A stretch of DNA of 48,491 bases from Blautia sp. (GTDB lineage Bacteria; Bacillota; Clostridia; Lachnospirales; Lachnospiraceae): contig JAFUCO010000030.1 of the NCBI GenBank assembly GCA_017459635.1, positions 1-48,491 of the forward strand, given 5' to 3'. The position numbers were made by a program, and so were the translations under genes. Below, one piece after another: positions 16,650 to 26,246 of the stretch (its first letter is position 1; the number at the start of each line of letters is the position of its first letter). The notes beneath the pieces were generated by a model that saw only the letters and a list, made by a program, of their open reading frames with translations, ran no database searches and had not been told where the DNA came from.

Positions 16650-18449
16650 ATGGCTGAGAGCATGAAGGGACTGCACAGGACCTGTCGCTGTGCAGAAGTT
16701 ACAGAACAGATGGAAGGAAGCACCATAACCCTGATGGGATGGGTTCAGAAGGTGCGTAATATCGGCGGCGTAATATTTGTGGATCTGAGGGACCGTTCAG
16801 GGATCATGCAGCTGCTGTTTGAAAATGATGAAAGAGGAGTTGACGCCGAAGGCTTTGATAAGGCTGCTTCCCTCCGCGCGGAATACGTGCTCGCCGCGAC
16901 GGGCGTAGTTGAAAAGCGCGGAGGCGAGGTCAACAAAAACCTGGCAACAGGTTCTCTTGAGCTTCGTGTTGGCTTATTCCGCATACTGTCCGAATCGGAG
17001 GTTCCGCCGTTTGAGGTGAAGGAAGACAGCAAAACGCGTGACGAAGTCAGGCTCAAATATCGTTATCTTGACCTCAGAAGACCTGATATCCAGAGAAATC
17101 TGATGCTCAGAAGCCGTGTAGCGATGCTTACCAGAAAGTTCTTTGCCGAGGAAGGCTTCCTTGAGATAGAAACACCTATGCTGGGAAAGACAACTCCTGA
17201 AGGAGCCAGGGACTATCTGGTACCGTCCAGGATCCATCCCGGATGCTTCTATGGTCTTCCGCAATCCCCGCAGCTTTATAAGCAGCTGCTGATGTGCTCG
17301 GGATATGACCGCTATATACAGATCGCGAGATGCTTCCGCGATGAGGACCTGAGGGCTGACAGACAGCCGGAGTTTACCCAGATAGACATGGAGCTTTCCT
17401 TTGTTGACGTGGACGATGTTATTGACGTAAATGAGAGATTTCTTGCATACCTGTTCAAGGAGGTCCTTGGAGTGACTGTGCCGCTTCCGATTGAGAGGAT
17501 CACCTGGCAGGAAGCCATGGATCGTTTTGGATCGGACAAGCCGGATATGCGTTTCGGCATGGAACTCTGCGATGTAAGTGATATCGTTAAGGACTGCGGT
17601 TTTGCCGTATTTACAAACGCGCTTGCCTCCGGCGGCTCTGTAAGGGGAATTAATGCAAAGGGACAGGGCGGAATGCCCCGCAAGAAGATAGACAAGCTTG
17701 TTGAGTTTGTGCGAGGCTATGGCGCGAAAGGCCTTGCATATATAGCTATAAATGCGGACGGCACAAGGAAATCCAGCTTTGCCAAGTTTATGACAGAAGA
17801 AGAGATGGATGCACTTGTTAAGGCTATGGACGGAGAGAACGGGGACCTGCTTCTTTTTGCGGCCGACAGCAAGAAGCTTGTCTATGATGTGCTCGGTGCG
17901 CTGCGCCTTGAGCTGGCAAAGCAGATGGATCTTCTGGATAAGAATGAATACCGTTTTGTATGGGTGACCGAGTTCCCGCTCCTTGAGTGGAATGACGAGG
18001 AAAACCGCTATCAGGCAATGCACCATCCGTTTACAATGCTGATGGAGGAGGACCTGCAGTATCTTGATTCAGATCCCGGAAGAGTACGCGCAAAGGCTTA
18101 TGATATAGTACTTAACGGCAATGAGATCGGTGGTGGCTCGGTACGTATCCATCAGGATGACATACAGGAAAAAATGTTCGAAAAGCTTGGCTTCACTAAG
18201 GAGCAGGCTCATGAACAGTTCGGTTTCCTGCTTGATGCATTCAAATACGGAGTTCCGCCTCACGCAGGACTTGCCTATGGCCTTGACCGTCTTGTAATGC
18301 TCATGGCTAAAGTGGATTCTATCCGCGACGTAATAGCTTTCCCGAAGGTAAAGGATGCCTCATGCCTCATGACAGAATCACCCTCAATGGCAGACGATAA
18401 GCAGCTGGAGGAGCTTCATCTTATTGTAAGAAACGAAAGTGCTGAGTAA
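16650..18449 (+). CDS. aspS: Aspartyl-tRNA synthetase
   Basis: A 599-residue bacterial-type AspRS. An N-terminal OB-fold anticodon-binding domain (MGWVQKVRNIGGVIFVDLRD) is followed by the class II core with QSPQLYKQLLM, the motif 2 region RCFRDEDLRADRQPEFTQID, a GAD insertion in the middle, and motif 3 GLAYGLDRLVMLM near the C-terminus. The full-length bacterial insertion suggests AspRS of the common bacterial branch; whether it also makes Asp-tRNA-Asn depends on gatCAB and AsnRS elsewhere. It ends the long housekeeping series and is followed immediately by a strong terminator. It lies 15 nt after hisS with AAAGGAGAG as ribosome binding site. Confidence 0.96.
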   Translation: MAESMKGLHRTCRCAEVTEQMEGSTITLMGWVQKVRNIGGVIFVDLRDRSGIMQLLFENDERGVDAEGFDKAASLRAEYVLAATGVVEKRGGEVNKNLATGSLELRVGLFRILSESEVPPFEVKEDSKTRDEVRLKYRYLDLRRPDIQRNLMLRSRVAMLTRKFFAEEGFLEIETPMLGKTTPEGARDYLVPSRIHPGCFYGLPQSPQLYKQLLMCSGYDRYIQIARCFRDEDLRADRQPEFTQIDMELSFVDVDDVIDVNERFLAYLFKEVLGVTVPLPIERITWQEAMDRFGSDKPDMRFGMELCDVSDIVKDCGFAVFTNALASGGSVRGINAKGQGGMPRKKIDKLVEFVRGYGAKGLAYIAINADGTRKSSFAKFMTEEEMDALVKAMDGENGDLLLFAADSKKLVYDVLGALRLELAKQMDLLDKNEYRFVWVTEFPLLEWNDEENRYQAMHHPFTMLMEEDLQYLDSDPGRVRAKAYDIVLNGNEIGGGSVRIHQDDIQEKMFEKLGFTKEQAHEQFGFLLDAFKYGVPPHAGLAYGLDRLVMLMAKVDSIRDVIAFPKVKDASCLMTESPSMADDKQLEELHLIVRNESAE

Positions 18450-18453
18450 TTAA

Positions 18454-18500
18454 AAATGGAGGCTGTGAAAAAAGTTTTACTTTTTTCACAGCCTCCATTT
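18454..18500. terminator. Bidirectional terminator between aspS and the lipoprotein gene
   Basis: A perfect 21-bp stem (18454-18474 with 18480-18500) and a TTTTA loop. It begins five bases after the aspS stop, ends eight bases from the stop of the convergent lipoprotein gene, and has A/T-runs within both arms. Confidence 0.9.
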
Positions 18501-18507
18501 ATTGTTG

Positions 18508-19614
18508 TCAGTTTGTCTGGTCGTAGGTTTCGTCTATTTCTATAGAGCCGAACAGGGCGTCGCCGAAGGCTTTTCCGGGGTCGGTGAGTTTCCATGAGAC
18601 ACCGTCATTTTTCAGGTTAAATGTTATGTTGCTGTCATTGACGGCAGTATTCTCATCAAGACATCTGAGGAGAAGCTCTCTTGAATGGGTAAGGCGGGTT
18701 TCGGCGCCGTCGATGACGGCATCAGCTGTGCCAAGGTATGCATCCATCTGAGAGTGGTAATTATCCATAATGGCGTCGCTGTCAAATGAGGTTATGCGTG
18801 CTTCGACCTCTGCAGAGCTTTTATTTATGGTGCTTCCAAGTACTTCGTAGTTGAAATGCTCATGGGCCTGCTCTGCCATCGCATTGTAAATGCTGCTGAG
18901 GGTATCATCCGAATTGTTTATCAGTTCAGCTATCCCGAGGTAATTGCACAGGTCATCGATGTTCATTTTACGTATCGTATTAAGATAAATATTGAGAGTT
19001 TCCTCCGGGGTGAGGATATATGAATCAGAAAGCCAGGTGATAAGCCCGCCTACGAGCTGGTTTTCGAGGACGGATGTGTGATTTACTCTCCATCCGGCAT
19101 CTGTTTTTGAAAGCCGCAGTGTACAGTCTGACTCTGTAAATTCATATTCACCTGTTTTAAGAAGGTGGTTGAGGAGAAGATATCGTTCCTCCGTAGTCAT
19201 TTTGCTGCTTTCGCCGGCGGCCTCGTCTTCTATCGATTCCCTCAGGGAAGAGGAGGCAAAATCTTTTGACAGTGATTTGGCGTCAATGGTTTTAAGACGT
19301 ACGGAGGCACTGGCAGTCTTGCCGTCATCAGAAATGTCTGCAGACAGGATTTCATAGTCGAAATTCTTGAAGAAGAGTGAAAAGACATCCTTCACTTCTT
19401 CTGTGCTGGACATATCCGGAGACCATGAATCATCGTGAAACAGTTCAGTCTGGCTTAAGTATGAGTATGCCTCATCCGGATCCAGGCTTTTGAGAGGATC
19501 CAGTTCCGCGGCTACTGCCTTTCTGACTGCCGTATTGATATTTCCACCGCATCCGGCAGTTAAAAGCAGGATAATACTTAAGAATGTATATAGCACATGT
19601 CTGGCGGCTTTCAT
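18508..19614 (-). CDS. Secreted lipoprotein with two tandem NTF2-like repeats
   Basis: A 368-residue exported lipoprotein of unknown function. The N-terminus MKAARHVLYTF is followed by a hydrophobic run and a lipobox ending LTAGC, so Cys becomes the lipidated residue. Two similar halves follow: one around SLDPDEAYSYLSQTELF to the VRLKT segment, the other around LTPEETLNIYLNTIRKM to the ARITSFD segment. Each has an N-terminal helix pair, then FDYEILS/FNYEVLG and a charged strand, an arrangement like NTF2-like or DUF4878/DUF5105-type domains. The ATG at 19614 is chosen over 19728 because it directly precedes the signal sequence and has AAGGA nine bases ahead. It is transcribed divergently from the exporter operon and could be an accessory subunit; this is inference from position only. 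Confidence 0.75.
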   Translation of the reverse strand: MKAARHVLYTFLSIILLLTAGCGGNINTAVRKAVAAELDPLKSLDPDEAYSYLSQTELFHDDSWSPDMSSTEEVKDVFSLFFKNFDYEILSADISDDGKTASASVRLKTIDAKSLSKDFASSSLRESIEDEAAGESSKMTTEERYLLLNHLLKTGEYEFTESDCTLRLSKTDAGWRVNHTSVLENQLVGGLITWLSDSYILTPEETLNIYLNTIRKMNIDDLCNYLGIAELINNSDDTLSSIYNAMAEQAHEHFNYEVLGSTINKSSAEVEARITSFDSDAIMDNYHSQMDAYLGTADAVIDGAETRLTHSRELLLRCLDENTAVNDSNITFNLKNDGVSWKLTDPGKAFGDALFGSIEIDETYDQTN

Positions 19615-19714
19615 GAAGGTCGTTCCTTTCTGGGAATGTTCTGAATTATGCTCGTAAATCATGTGTTGCCTCATGCACAAAAATATTATGGAGGTACATG
19701 AAATAGTCCTGTTC

Positions 19715-19743
19715 ATTATAACAGACATTTATATGTTTGTCAA
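19715..19743 (-). promoter_or_regulatory. Consensus sigma-A promoter of the lipoprotein gene
   Basis: On the minus strand a perfect TTGACA (19738-19743), a 17-nt spacer and perfect TATAAT (19715-19720), giving a leader of about 95 nt before the start codon. This is the best consensus promoter in the window. Confidence 0.88.
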
Positions 19744-19853
19744 AAAAAGTGCACTGTTCTCGACTCTTTTTTGGGACTTTTCTTCTGCAGTGCTGCGCTT
19801 GAGGCTAAAAGGATGAAAACTTTGTGAAAACTATTGCAAAAATTCAGGATAGC

Positions 19854-19882
19854 TTTAAAATTCCGTAATAACCTGTTATAAT
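19854..19882 (+). promoter_or_regulatory. Promoter of the two-adaptor exporter operon
   Basis: TTTAAA (19854-19859), a 17-nt spacer and perfect TATAAT (19877-19882), 30 nt before the first start codon. The poor -35 box suggests weak or activator-dependent expression. The roughly 110 nt separating it from the divergent promoter contain no obvious operator palindrome. Confidence 0.65.
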
Positions 19883-19912
19883 AAACGGGTAATAATAGGT
19901 GGGAGGTTCATC

Positions 19913-21517
19913 ATGAAAAAAGGTGCTGTCGCTGCCCTGATCGTACTGCTTGCCGGCGCAGGAGGGGCTGCCGGGTGGTATTATTATAATGGCGGAAGCT
20001 TCATTCCGGCCGTAGAGAGCAAGAGTACTGTATATGCGACGCTTGTGAGCACCATAATGGGCAGAATATCCGGCGCGGAAAACCGGTTTGCCGGAGTGGT
20101 TGAAGCGCAGGAGACTGTAGCAGTCCAGAAGGATCCCGACCGTAAGGTGAGCGAGGTAAAGGTCAAAGTCGGGGATGAAGTGAAAAAAGGCCAGATACTT
20201 TTTGAATATGATCTGAGCAGCATAGAAGACAAGCTCAATGAGGCAAGGCTGGAGCTGGAACGTCTCCAGAATGAAGCAATAGAAATAACAAACCAGATCA
20301 ATACGACCGAGGCTGAAAAGACAAAAAAGGAAAATGCTGATAAGCAGCTGGAGCTTATGATACAGATACAGCAGGCTCAGCTCAATCTGAAAAAAAATGA
20401 ATATGACCAGAAGAGCAAAGAGGCCGAGATCGTGCGTCTTGAAAATGCTACCGGAAATACGCTTGTGACAAGCGAGATCGACGGCATTGTACAGAAAATA
20501 GATACAAGCAAGCTCAGCACTGCAGACGATACGGCTGCTGTGACCGATTCACTGGAGCAGTCAGGATATAACTCCGGGACAGAAAACTCAGGTGATGCGT
20601 TTATCACCATACTGAGTACCGGAGAGTACCGTGTAAAAGGTACTGTAAACGAACTGAACCGGAGCGAGATAGTTTTCGGGCAGGGAGCCATAATAAGATC
20701 AAGGGCTGACGAGACGATGACCTGGCATGGCATTATGGGAAATGTGGACAGCCAGAACAGTAAGACAGCCGGGAGCAATGATATGTACTCCTCCTATGGA
20801 AATGATTCGATGACATCTTCGAGTTCCTATCCGTTCTATGTTGAACTTGAATCATCTGAAGGACTGATGCTCGGCCAGCATGTGTACATTGAGATCGACG
20901 TAGGACAGGAGGAACAGAAAAGCGGGATATGGCTTCAGGAGGATTTCATTGACGGCCTTGATACGGACGAACCGTTCGTTTGGGCAGCGGATGAGAACAG
21001 CCGGCTTGTAAAGAAACCGGTCACCCTTGGCGAACATGATATGTACGAGCTTAAGTACGAGATCCTGGACGGTATCACCGAGGATGACTATATAGCATTT
21101 CCTTCCCGCAGCCTTGAAGAAGGAATGCCTGTGAAGCCCGGTACACTTGACCAGACTGTAATATATGATGATTACGATGAGTCCTATGACGATGAATACG
21201 GAATGTATGACGAGTACGGCGAGTATGGCGATGAGATGTATGATGAATCGTACGATATGATGCCGGGTGAGGAATATGCTGACGAGGATGGAGTATATAA
21301 GAATGAGATCGGAATAGATTCCGGTGAAATATTTGATGATACCGAAGTGTGGGATGATTCCTGGTACATGGATGAGAGCACAGGGGATGAGCCGTACGTG
21401 ATGGAAGGCGATGAAGTATATGTCGTTGATGATGCTGAAATGGGTTTTCCTGATGAGAACGTCGAGATCATAGACGATTTCCCTGAGGACTACCCTGAAG
21501 AAGACAGTTTCAACTGA
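19913..21517 (+). CDS. MacA/HlyD-like membrane fusion protein with an acidic tail
   Basis: A 534-residue periplasmic-adaptor-type protein for a MacB-like ABC exporter. One N-terminal membrane segment (about residues 5-25) is followed by a half-lipoyl/barrel region (FAGVVEAQETVAVQ, VKVGDEVKKGQILFEYD), a coiled-coil hairpin at about 85-175, the returning lipoyl half (SEIDGIVQKID) and a barrel segment (GEYRVKGTVNELNRSEI). From residue 418 to the end runs a 117-residue tail dominated by Asp, Glu and Tyr (DDEYGMYDEYGEYGDE); by my count 48 acidic residues and one lysine. Such a tail is not part of the standard fold. In a monoderm the adaptor would sit outside the membrane, reaching into the wall. 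It is the first gene of an operon with an ATPase, a second adaptor and a permease. Confidence 0.85.
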   Translation: MKKGAVAALIVLLAGAGGAAGWYYYNGGSFIPAVESKSTVYATLVSTIMGRISGAENRFAGVVEAQETVAVQKDPDRKVSEVKVKVGDEVKKGQILFEYDLSSIEDKLNEARLELERLQNEAIEITNQINTTEAEKTKKENADKQLELMIQIQQAQLNLKKNEYDQKSKEAEIVRLENATGNTLVTSEIDGIVQKIDTSKLSTADDTAAVTDSLEQSGYNSGTENSGDAFITILSTGEYRVKGTVNELNRSEIVFGQGAIIRSRADETMTWHGIMGNVDSQNSKTAGSNDMYSSYGNDSMTSSSSYPFYVELESSEGLMLGQHVYIEIDVGQEEQKSGIWLQEDFIDGLDTDEPFVWAADENSRLVKKPVTLGEHDMYELKYEILDGITEDDYIAFPSRSLEEGMPVKPGTLDQTVIYDDYDESYDDEYGMYDEYGEYGDEMYDESYDMMPGEEYADEDGVYKNEIGIDSGEIFDDTEVWDDSWYMDESTGDEPYVMEGDEVYVVDDAEMGFPDENVEIIDDFPEDYPEEDSFN

Positions 21518-21630
21518 CTTTAAAGCTGCGGCTCTGAGACAGGCTGTCCATTAAAAAACGAGACAGGCAGACCGGGAGACTTATGCAGCGGCAGTGCTGC
21601 TGCGCATTATATGTAAACTTAAGGAGAGAT

Positions 21631-22311
21631 ATGGGAAACGGACTGATCCTCGACCTGAGGGGCATTTATAAAAATTACTATCAGGGAAAATATGTAGTTG
21701 AAGCACTACGCGATGTCAGCTTCCAGATGGAGGAAGGTGAATACGTGGCGATCATGGGACCTTCGGGATCAGGAAAGAGTACACTTATGAATATAATAGG
21801 CTGTCTGGACCAGGCTACAAGAGGGAGTTTTTATCTGGACGGTCAGGATGTGAGCAAACTGAGTGAAAACGAGATGTCGGATATTCGCCTTAAGAAGATC
21901 GGGTTTGTATTTCAGAGTTTCCATCTTCTTCCGCGGCAGAGCGCGTTGACAAATGTTGAGATGCCGCTCAACTATGCGCATGTACCCAGAAAGGAGAGGC
22001 GGGAAAGGGCGTTAAGGGCACTTGAAAGGGTGGGCCTTGCCGACCGTGTGGACTTTCGGCCGAATCAGCTTTCGGGCGGACAGATGCAGAGAGTGGCGAT
22101 CGCGCGTGCCATGGTCAATAATCCACGGCTGCTTCTTGCCGATGAGCCGACAGGAGCACTGGACAGCCGTTCGGGGGCAGCTATAATGGAACTGTTCCAG
22201 AAGCTTAACGAAGAAGGTGTTTCGGTACTGATGATCACACACGATGCAGAGATCGCATCACATGCAAGGCGGGTCGTAACCATCCGTGACGGAATCCTTA
22301 AGGAGGAGTAA
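21631..22311 (+). CDS. MacB/LolD-type ABC transporter ATP-binding protein
   Basis: A 226-residue ATPase of the MacB/LolD/YknY group. Walker A GPSGSGKST is at residues 43-51; the Q-loop is in GFVFQSFHLLPRQSALTNVE; the signature is LSGGQMQRVAIARAM; Walker B is LLLADEPTGALD; the H-loop is in VLMITHDAEIASHA. The start at 21631 follows AAGGAGAGAT; a frame from 21583 would add 16 residues with no matching site. It is the only ATPase in the operon and would form a homodimer with the permease at 24851. It ends four bases before the second adaptor. The 113 nt between the first adaptor and this gene hold only small stems and a GCAGCGGCAGTGCTGCTGC palindrome. Confidence 0.92.
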   Translation: MGNGLILDLRGIYKNYYQGKYVVEALRDVSFQMEEGEYVAIMGPSGSGKSTLMNIIGCLDQATRGSFYLDGQDVSKLSENEMSDIRLKKIGFVFQSFHLLPRQSALTNVEMPLNYAHVPRKERRERALRALERVGLADRVDFRPNQLSGGQMQRVAIARAMVNNPRLLLADEPTGALDSRSGAAIMELFQKLNEEGVSVLMITHDAEIASHARRVVTIRDGILKEE

Positions 22312-22315
22312 AAGC

Positions 22316-24826
22316 ATGGGCAAAGCGAAAAGATGGATCGCCGCGCTTGTTGCTGTATCCCTTGCAGCTGCAGGCGGTTATAAGGGCCTTATGTATCTGA
22401 AGGAGAAAAACACTCCTGAGGTAATCGTTGTCGATGTAGGACAGCTGATACAGGAGGATTATTACAGCTTTGATTATGGCGATTCTTCGCTTTCGGGATC
22501 CATCACGACAAATGTGATCCAGAATATCAGGATAGATAAGGACGTAATCGTAAAGGACCTTCTTGTAAATCAGGGTGATCCCGTAAAGCAGGGGGATCTT
22601 CTGATGACTATTGATACAACTCTGGACGAGATGGAACTGGGACTCAGGGATCTTGAGCATCAGAAGCTTCTTATTGATCTGGAAAAAGCACGTGACCGGC
22701 TTTACAGTCTTCAGCATGGAGGGCCGATTACAGTTTCTGACGGTTCCCAGGACGGAAGCTCTGGTGAGAGCGCTCCGGACGGCAGCACTTCGGATGAAAG
22801 CTCTGTAGTGATCATCGGAGCCGCGATGAGTGCAGGAACACATTATCTTGCGGCCGCGTTTCCGGGGATTCTGGCAGCTGACCTGATATCTGACGGGGGA
22901 GAACTTACATCGCAGGGAGGAGATCTGAGCACCGAAGGAGAATATGCCGGGTACGAGGATCTTACCCAGGACGTGCCAGGCAGTACGGATGATTATTTTA
23001 TAGATGAGGGAGCAGATATCGGCATCACTGATACTATTGAAAGCGGAGACCAGATACTGGAAGGCGGAGGACAGGAATACTCCGGGGACATCACCTATAC
23101 GGAGGATCTTTTTGAACCGGCAGATGATATCGGCGATGGGACTGAGGATCTGCTGACGGATGAAGACATTACAGGCGATATCAGTACTCTGGTCGAAGAA
23201 ACAGATGACGCAGAAGGCGAACTGGTTCCGGAAGGCCCGGAGACGACACCTGTACCAACTGTAACACCCGTACCGACAGACGTTCCATTTAAAGTGCCTG
23301 ATCCTTCCGGCGACAAAGAAACTTTTTATGACGTCCTGGATTATGATGCCATACCTTATGAAGGCGAAGGAACCGAAGAGAAACCATATGTGTTCCTATG
23401 CAGTTCGGATGATGATTATATATACATTAAAGGCAGGTTCCTGAATGTAATGAGGGGATTTGATCCTGAAGGCAAGGCGTCTGTACATGAAGGGGGATAC
23501 TGGTACCAGCTGGAATTCTATGAAGATGACATATATGGGGAGGCGTCAAAGGACATTGAAGGGACAGCCGGTACTGGAGAACTCGTGACAGATGACTACT
23601 CTGGCGTGTCGGACTATGCGGGCAGCCCTGATTATGCAGATGCTGCAGGCTATGCAGATGGTATGGATTATGCAGAGGGCATAGAAGCTGCAGATGACAA
23701 AGCCGGTGAGGATGATTCATATTATGCAGATGGTGATGATTATACGTATGATGACGACTATACATACGGTTCAGACTATGATGAGGATTATGGATACACA
23801 GGTGAATCCGGCTACCTGATCTATACCTTCCCGCGCTATGCGTTAATAAACGGGGGCGGGGATGATGTATTTGACAAATACTGGGAAAAGGTTAAAGAAA
23901 ACGGCCGTTGGAACCCGGATGATGAAGAGAGATTTTATATCTACAATGCAGTCGGCGATGACTACTATATTCCTTCTGACGATGGAGAGTATTATGAATA
24001 TGAAGAAACCTGGGAGGAAGAATACGAGGACACTGAAGAAGAAAATGGCATGACGCGTGAGGAAGCGATAAAAGCAGCGGAAGATAATATACGCAGTCTG
24101 GAATACCAGGTAAAAGCATCCGAGGTAAATCTTGCCAAACTCCGGAAGAAATGCGAGATAAAAGAAATATACAGCAGACTTGACGGGACGATAATTTATG
24201 CCGGAAACCCGGACGCAGGGACAAGCAGCATGGATTCGTTTCTCCGCGTCAAGAGCCAGGAGGGATTTTTTGTCAGCGGACAGGTCAGTGAAATGATGCT
24301 GGACCAGCTGGTTCAGGGAACAGTCATAAAGTGTACGACTGATATGGGAGAAACCTTTGACGCCGAGGTGATAGAGGTTGCTGAATATCCCGAGTCGCAG
24401 GATTCAGGGAGCAGCTCGTATTACTATGATGGCAATCCGAATGCCTCTGTGTACGGATTTACCGCTTCGATCGCAGACCAGGATCTTGACATCAGTGAGG
24501 AAACGTATCTGATGTCAGTGGTTCTGCCGGAAACGGAAGCGGAGGAGGATCATTCACTTACGATAAACAAAGCCTTCGTAAGGTCGGACAATGGGCGCAG
24601 TTATGTTATGAAGGACCGGGACGGCGTGCTTGTGAAGCAATATGTACGCGTCGGCAAGACGGATTCGTACGGATACACTATAACTATTACAGGCGGACTT
24701 CGGAGATCTGACAAGCTTGCATTTCCGTACAGCGAAGATGCTGTTGAAGGAACCAGGACGACAGAAGGCAGCCTGGATCAGCTTTATGAGAACGATTACA
24801 GCAGCTTAATGATGATGCCGGGCTGA
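22316..24826 (+). CDS. Second HlyD-like adaptor with a giant acidic insertion
   Basis: An 836-residue adaptor, more than twice the usual size. An N-terminal membrane segment and first half-lipoyl stretch (IVKDLLVNQGDPVKQGDLLM) lead into a helix ending near residue 132. The returning helix starts only near residue 571 (MTREEAIKAAEDNIRSLEYQ), followed by the second lipoyl half (SRLDGTIIYAG) and barrel domains. The roughly 440 residues between contain Asp/Glu/Tyr/Gly/Ser-rich low complexity, a Thr-Pro linker (TTPVPTVTPVPTDVP), a segment that looks folded (YVFLCSSDDDYIYIKGRFLN, GGYWYQLEFYEDD) and then DY/GY repeats. The insertion sits at the tip of the coiled-coil hairpin, where other adaptors meet outer-membrane or wall partners. 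The start at 22316 has AGGAGG ten bases upstream. The frame is continuous; no frameshift is needed. Confidence 0.8.
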   Translation: MGKAKRWIAALVAVSLAAAGGYKGLMYLKEKNTPEVIVVDVGQLIQEDYYSFDYGDSSLSGSITTNVIQNIRIDKDVIVKDLLVNQGDPVKQGDLLMTIDTTLDEMELGLRDLEHQKLLIDLEKARDRLYSLQHGGPITVSDGSQDGSSGESAPDGSTSDESSVVIIGAAMSAGTHYLAAAFPGILAADLISDGGELTSQGGDLSTEGEYAGYEDLTQDVPGSTDDYFIDEGADIGITDTIESGDQILEGGGQEYSGDITYTEDLFEPADDIGDGTEDLLTDEDITGDISTLVEETDDAEGELVPEGPETTPVPTVTPVPTDVPFKVPDPSGDKETFYDVLDYDAIPYEGEGTEEKPYVFLCSSDDDYIYIKGRFLNVMRGFDPEGKASVHEGGYWYQLEFYEDDIYGEASKDIEGTAGTGELVTDDYSGVSDYAGSPDYADAAGYADGMDYAEGIEAADDKAGEDDSYYADGDDYTYDDDYTYGSDYDEDYGYTGESGYLIYTFPRYALINGGGDDVFDKYWEKVKENGRWNPDDEERFYIYNAVGDDYYIPSDDGEYYEYEETWEEEYEDTEEENGMTREEAIKAAEDNIRSLEYQVKASEVNLAKLRKKCEIKEIYSRLDGTIIYAGNPDAGTSSMDSFLRVKSQEGFFVSGQVSEMMLDQLVQGTVIKCTTDMGETFDAEVIEVAEYPESQDSGSSSYYYDGNPNASVYGFTASIADQDLDISEETYLMSVVLPETEAEEDHSLTINKAFVRSDNGRSYVMKDRDGVLVKQYVRVGKTDSYGYTITITGGLRRSDKLAFPYSEDAVEGTRTTEGSLDQLYENDYSSLMMMPG

Positions 24827-24850
24827 GCCCGGTCTGGAGGCAGAGGCTTT

Positions 24851-26104
<1,254 letters not shown>

Positions 26105-26107
26105 AAT

Positions 26108-26152
26108 AGGGGATGTGCAAAAAGTCTTACTTTTTTCACGGTCCCCTTTTTT
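26108..26152 (+). terminator. Intrinsic terminator of the exporter operon
   Basis: An AGGGGA/TCCCCT outer stem, GTG/CAC and AAAAAGT/ACTTTTT inner stems, followed by a run of six T. It starts four bases after the permease stop. Confidence 0.85.
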
Positions 26153-26178
26153 GCTGGAGCGGAACTCTTTGTCTGCTC

Positions 26179-26207
26179 TTGTATTCGTTGAGAAACTGTG
26201 CTAGTAT
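26179..26207 (+). promoter_or_regulatory. Promoter of the DegV-family gene
   Basis: TTGTAT (26179-26184), a 17-nt spacer and TAGTAT (26202-26207), 39 nt before the start codon. Confidence 0.55.
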
Positions 26208-26246
26208 ATGTAACTGAAAATTTGTTACGGGAGGGTTGAAACAAAT

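Noticed and set aside
16974-18026. 350-codon minus-strand frame
   Set aside because: Antisense to aspS; no ribosome binding site and no motif. A shadow of a high-codon-bias gene.
22316-24826. Frameshifted fusion of two genes in the long adaptor
   Set aside because: The frame is open without a stop, the two coiled-coil arms are complementary halves of one adaptor, and the acidic composition in between is consistent with real coding sequence.
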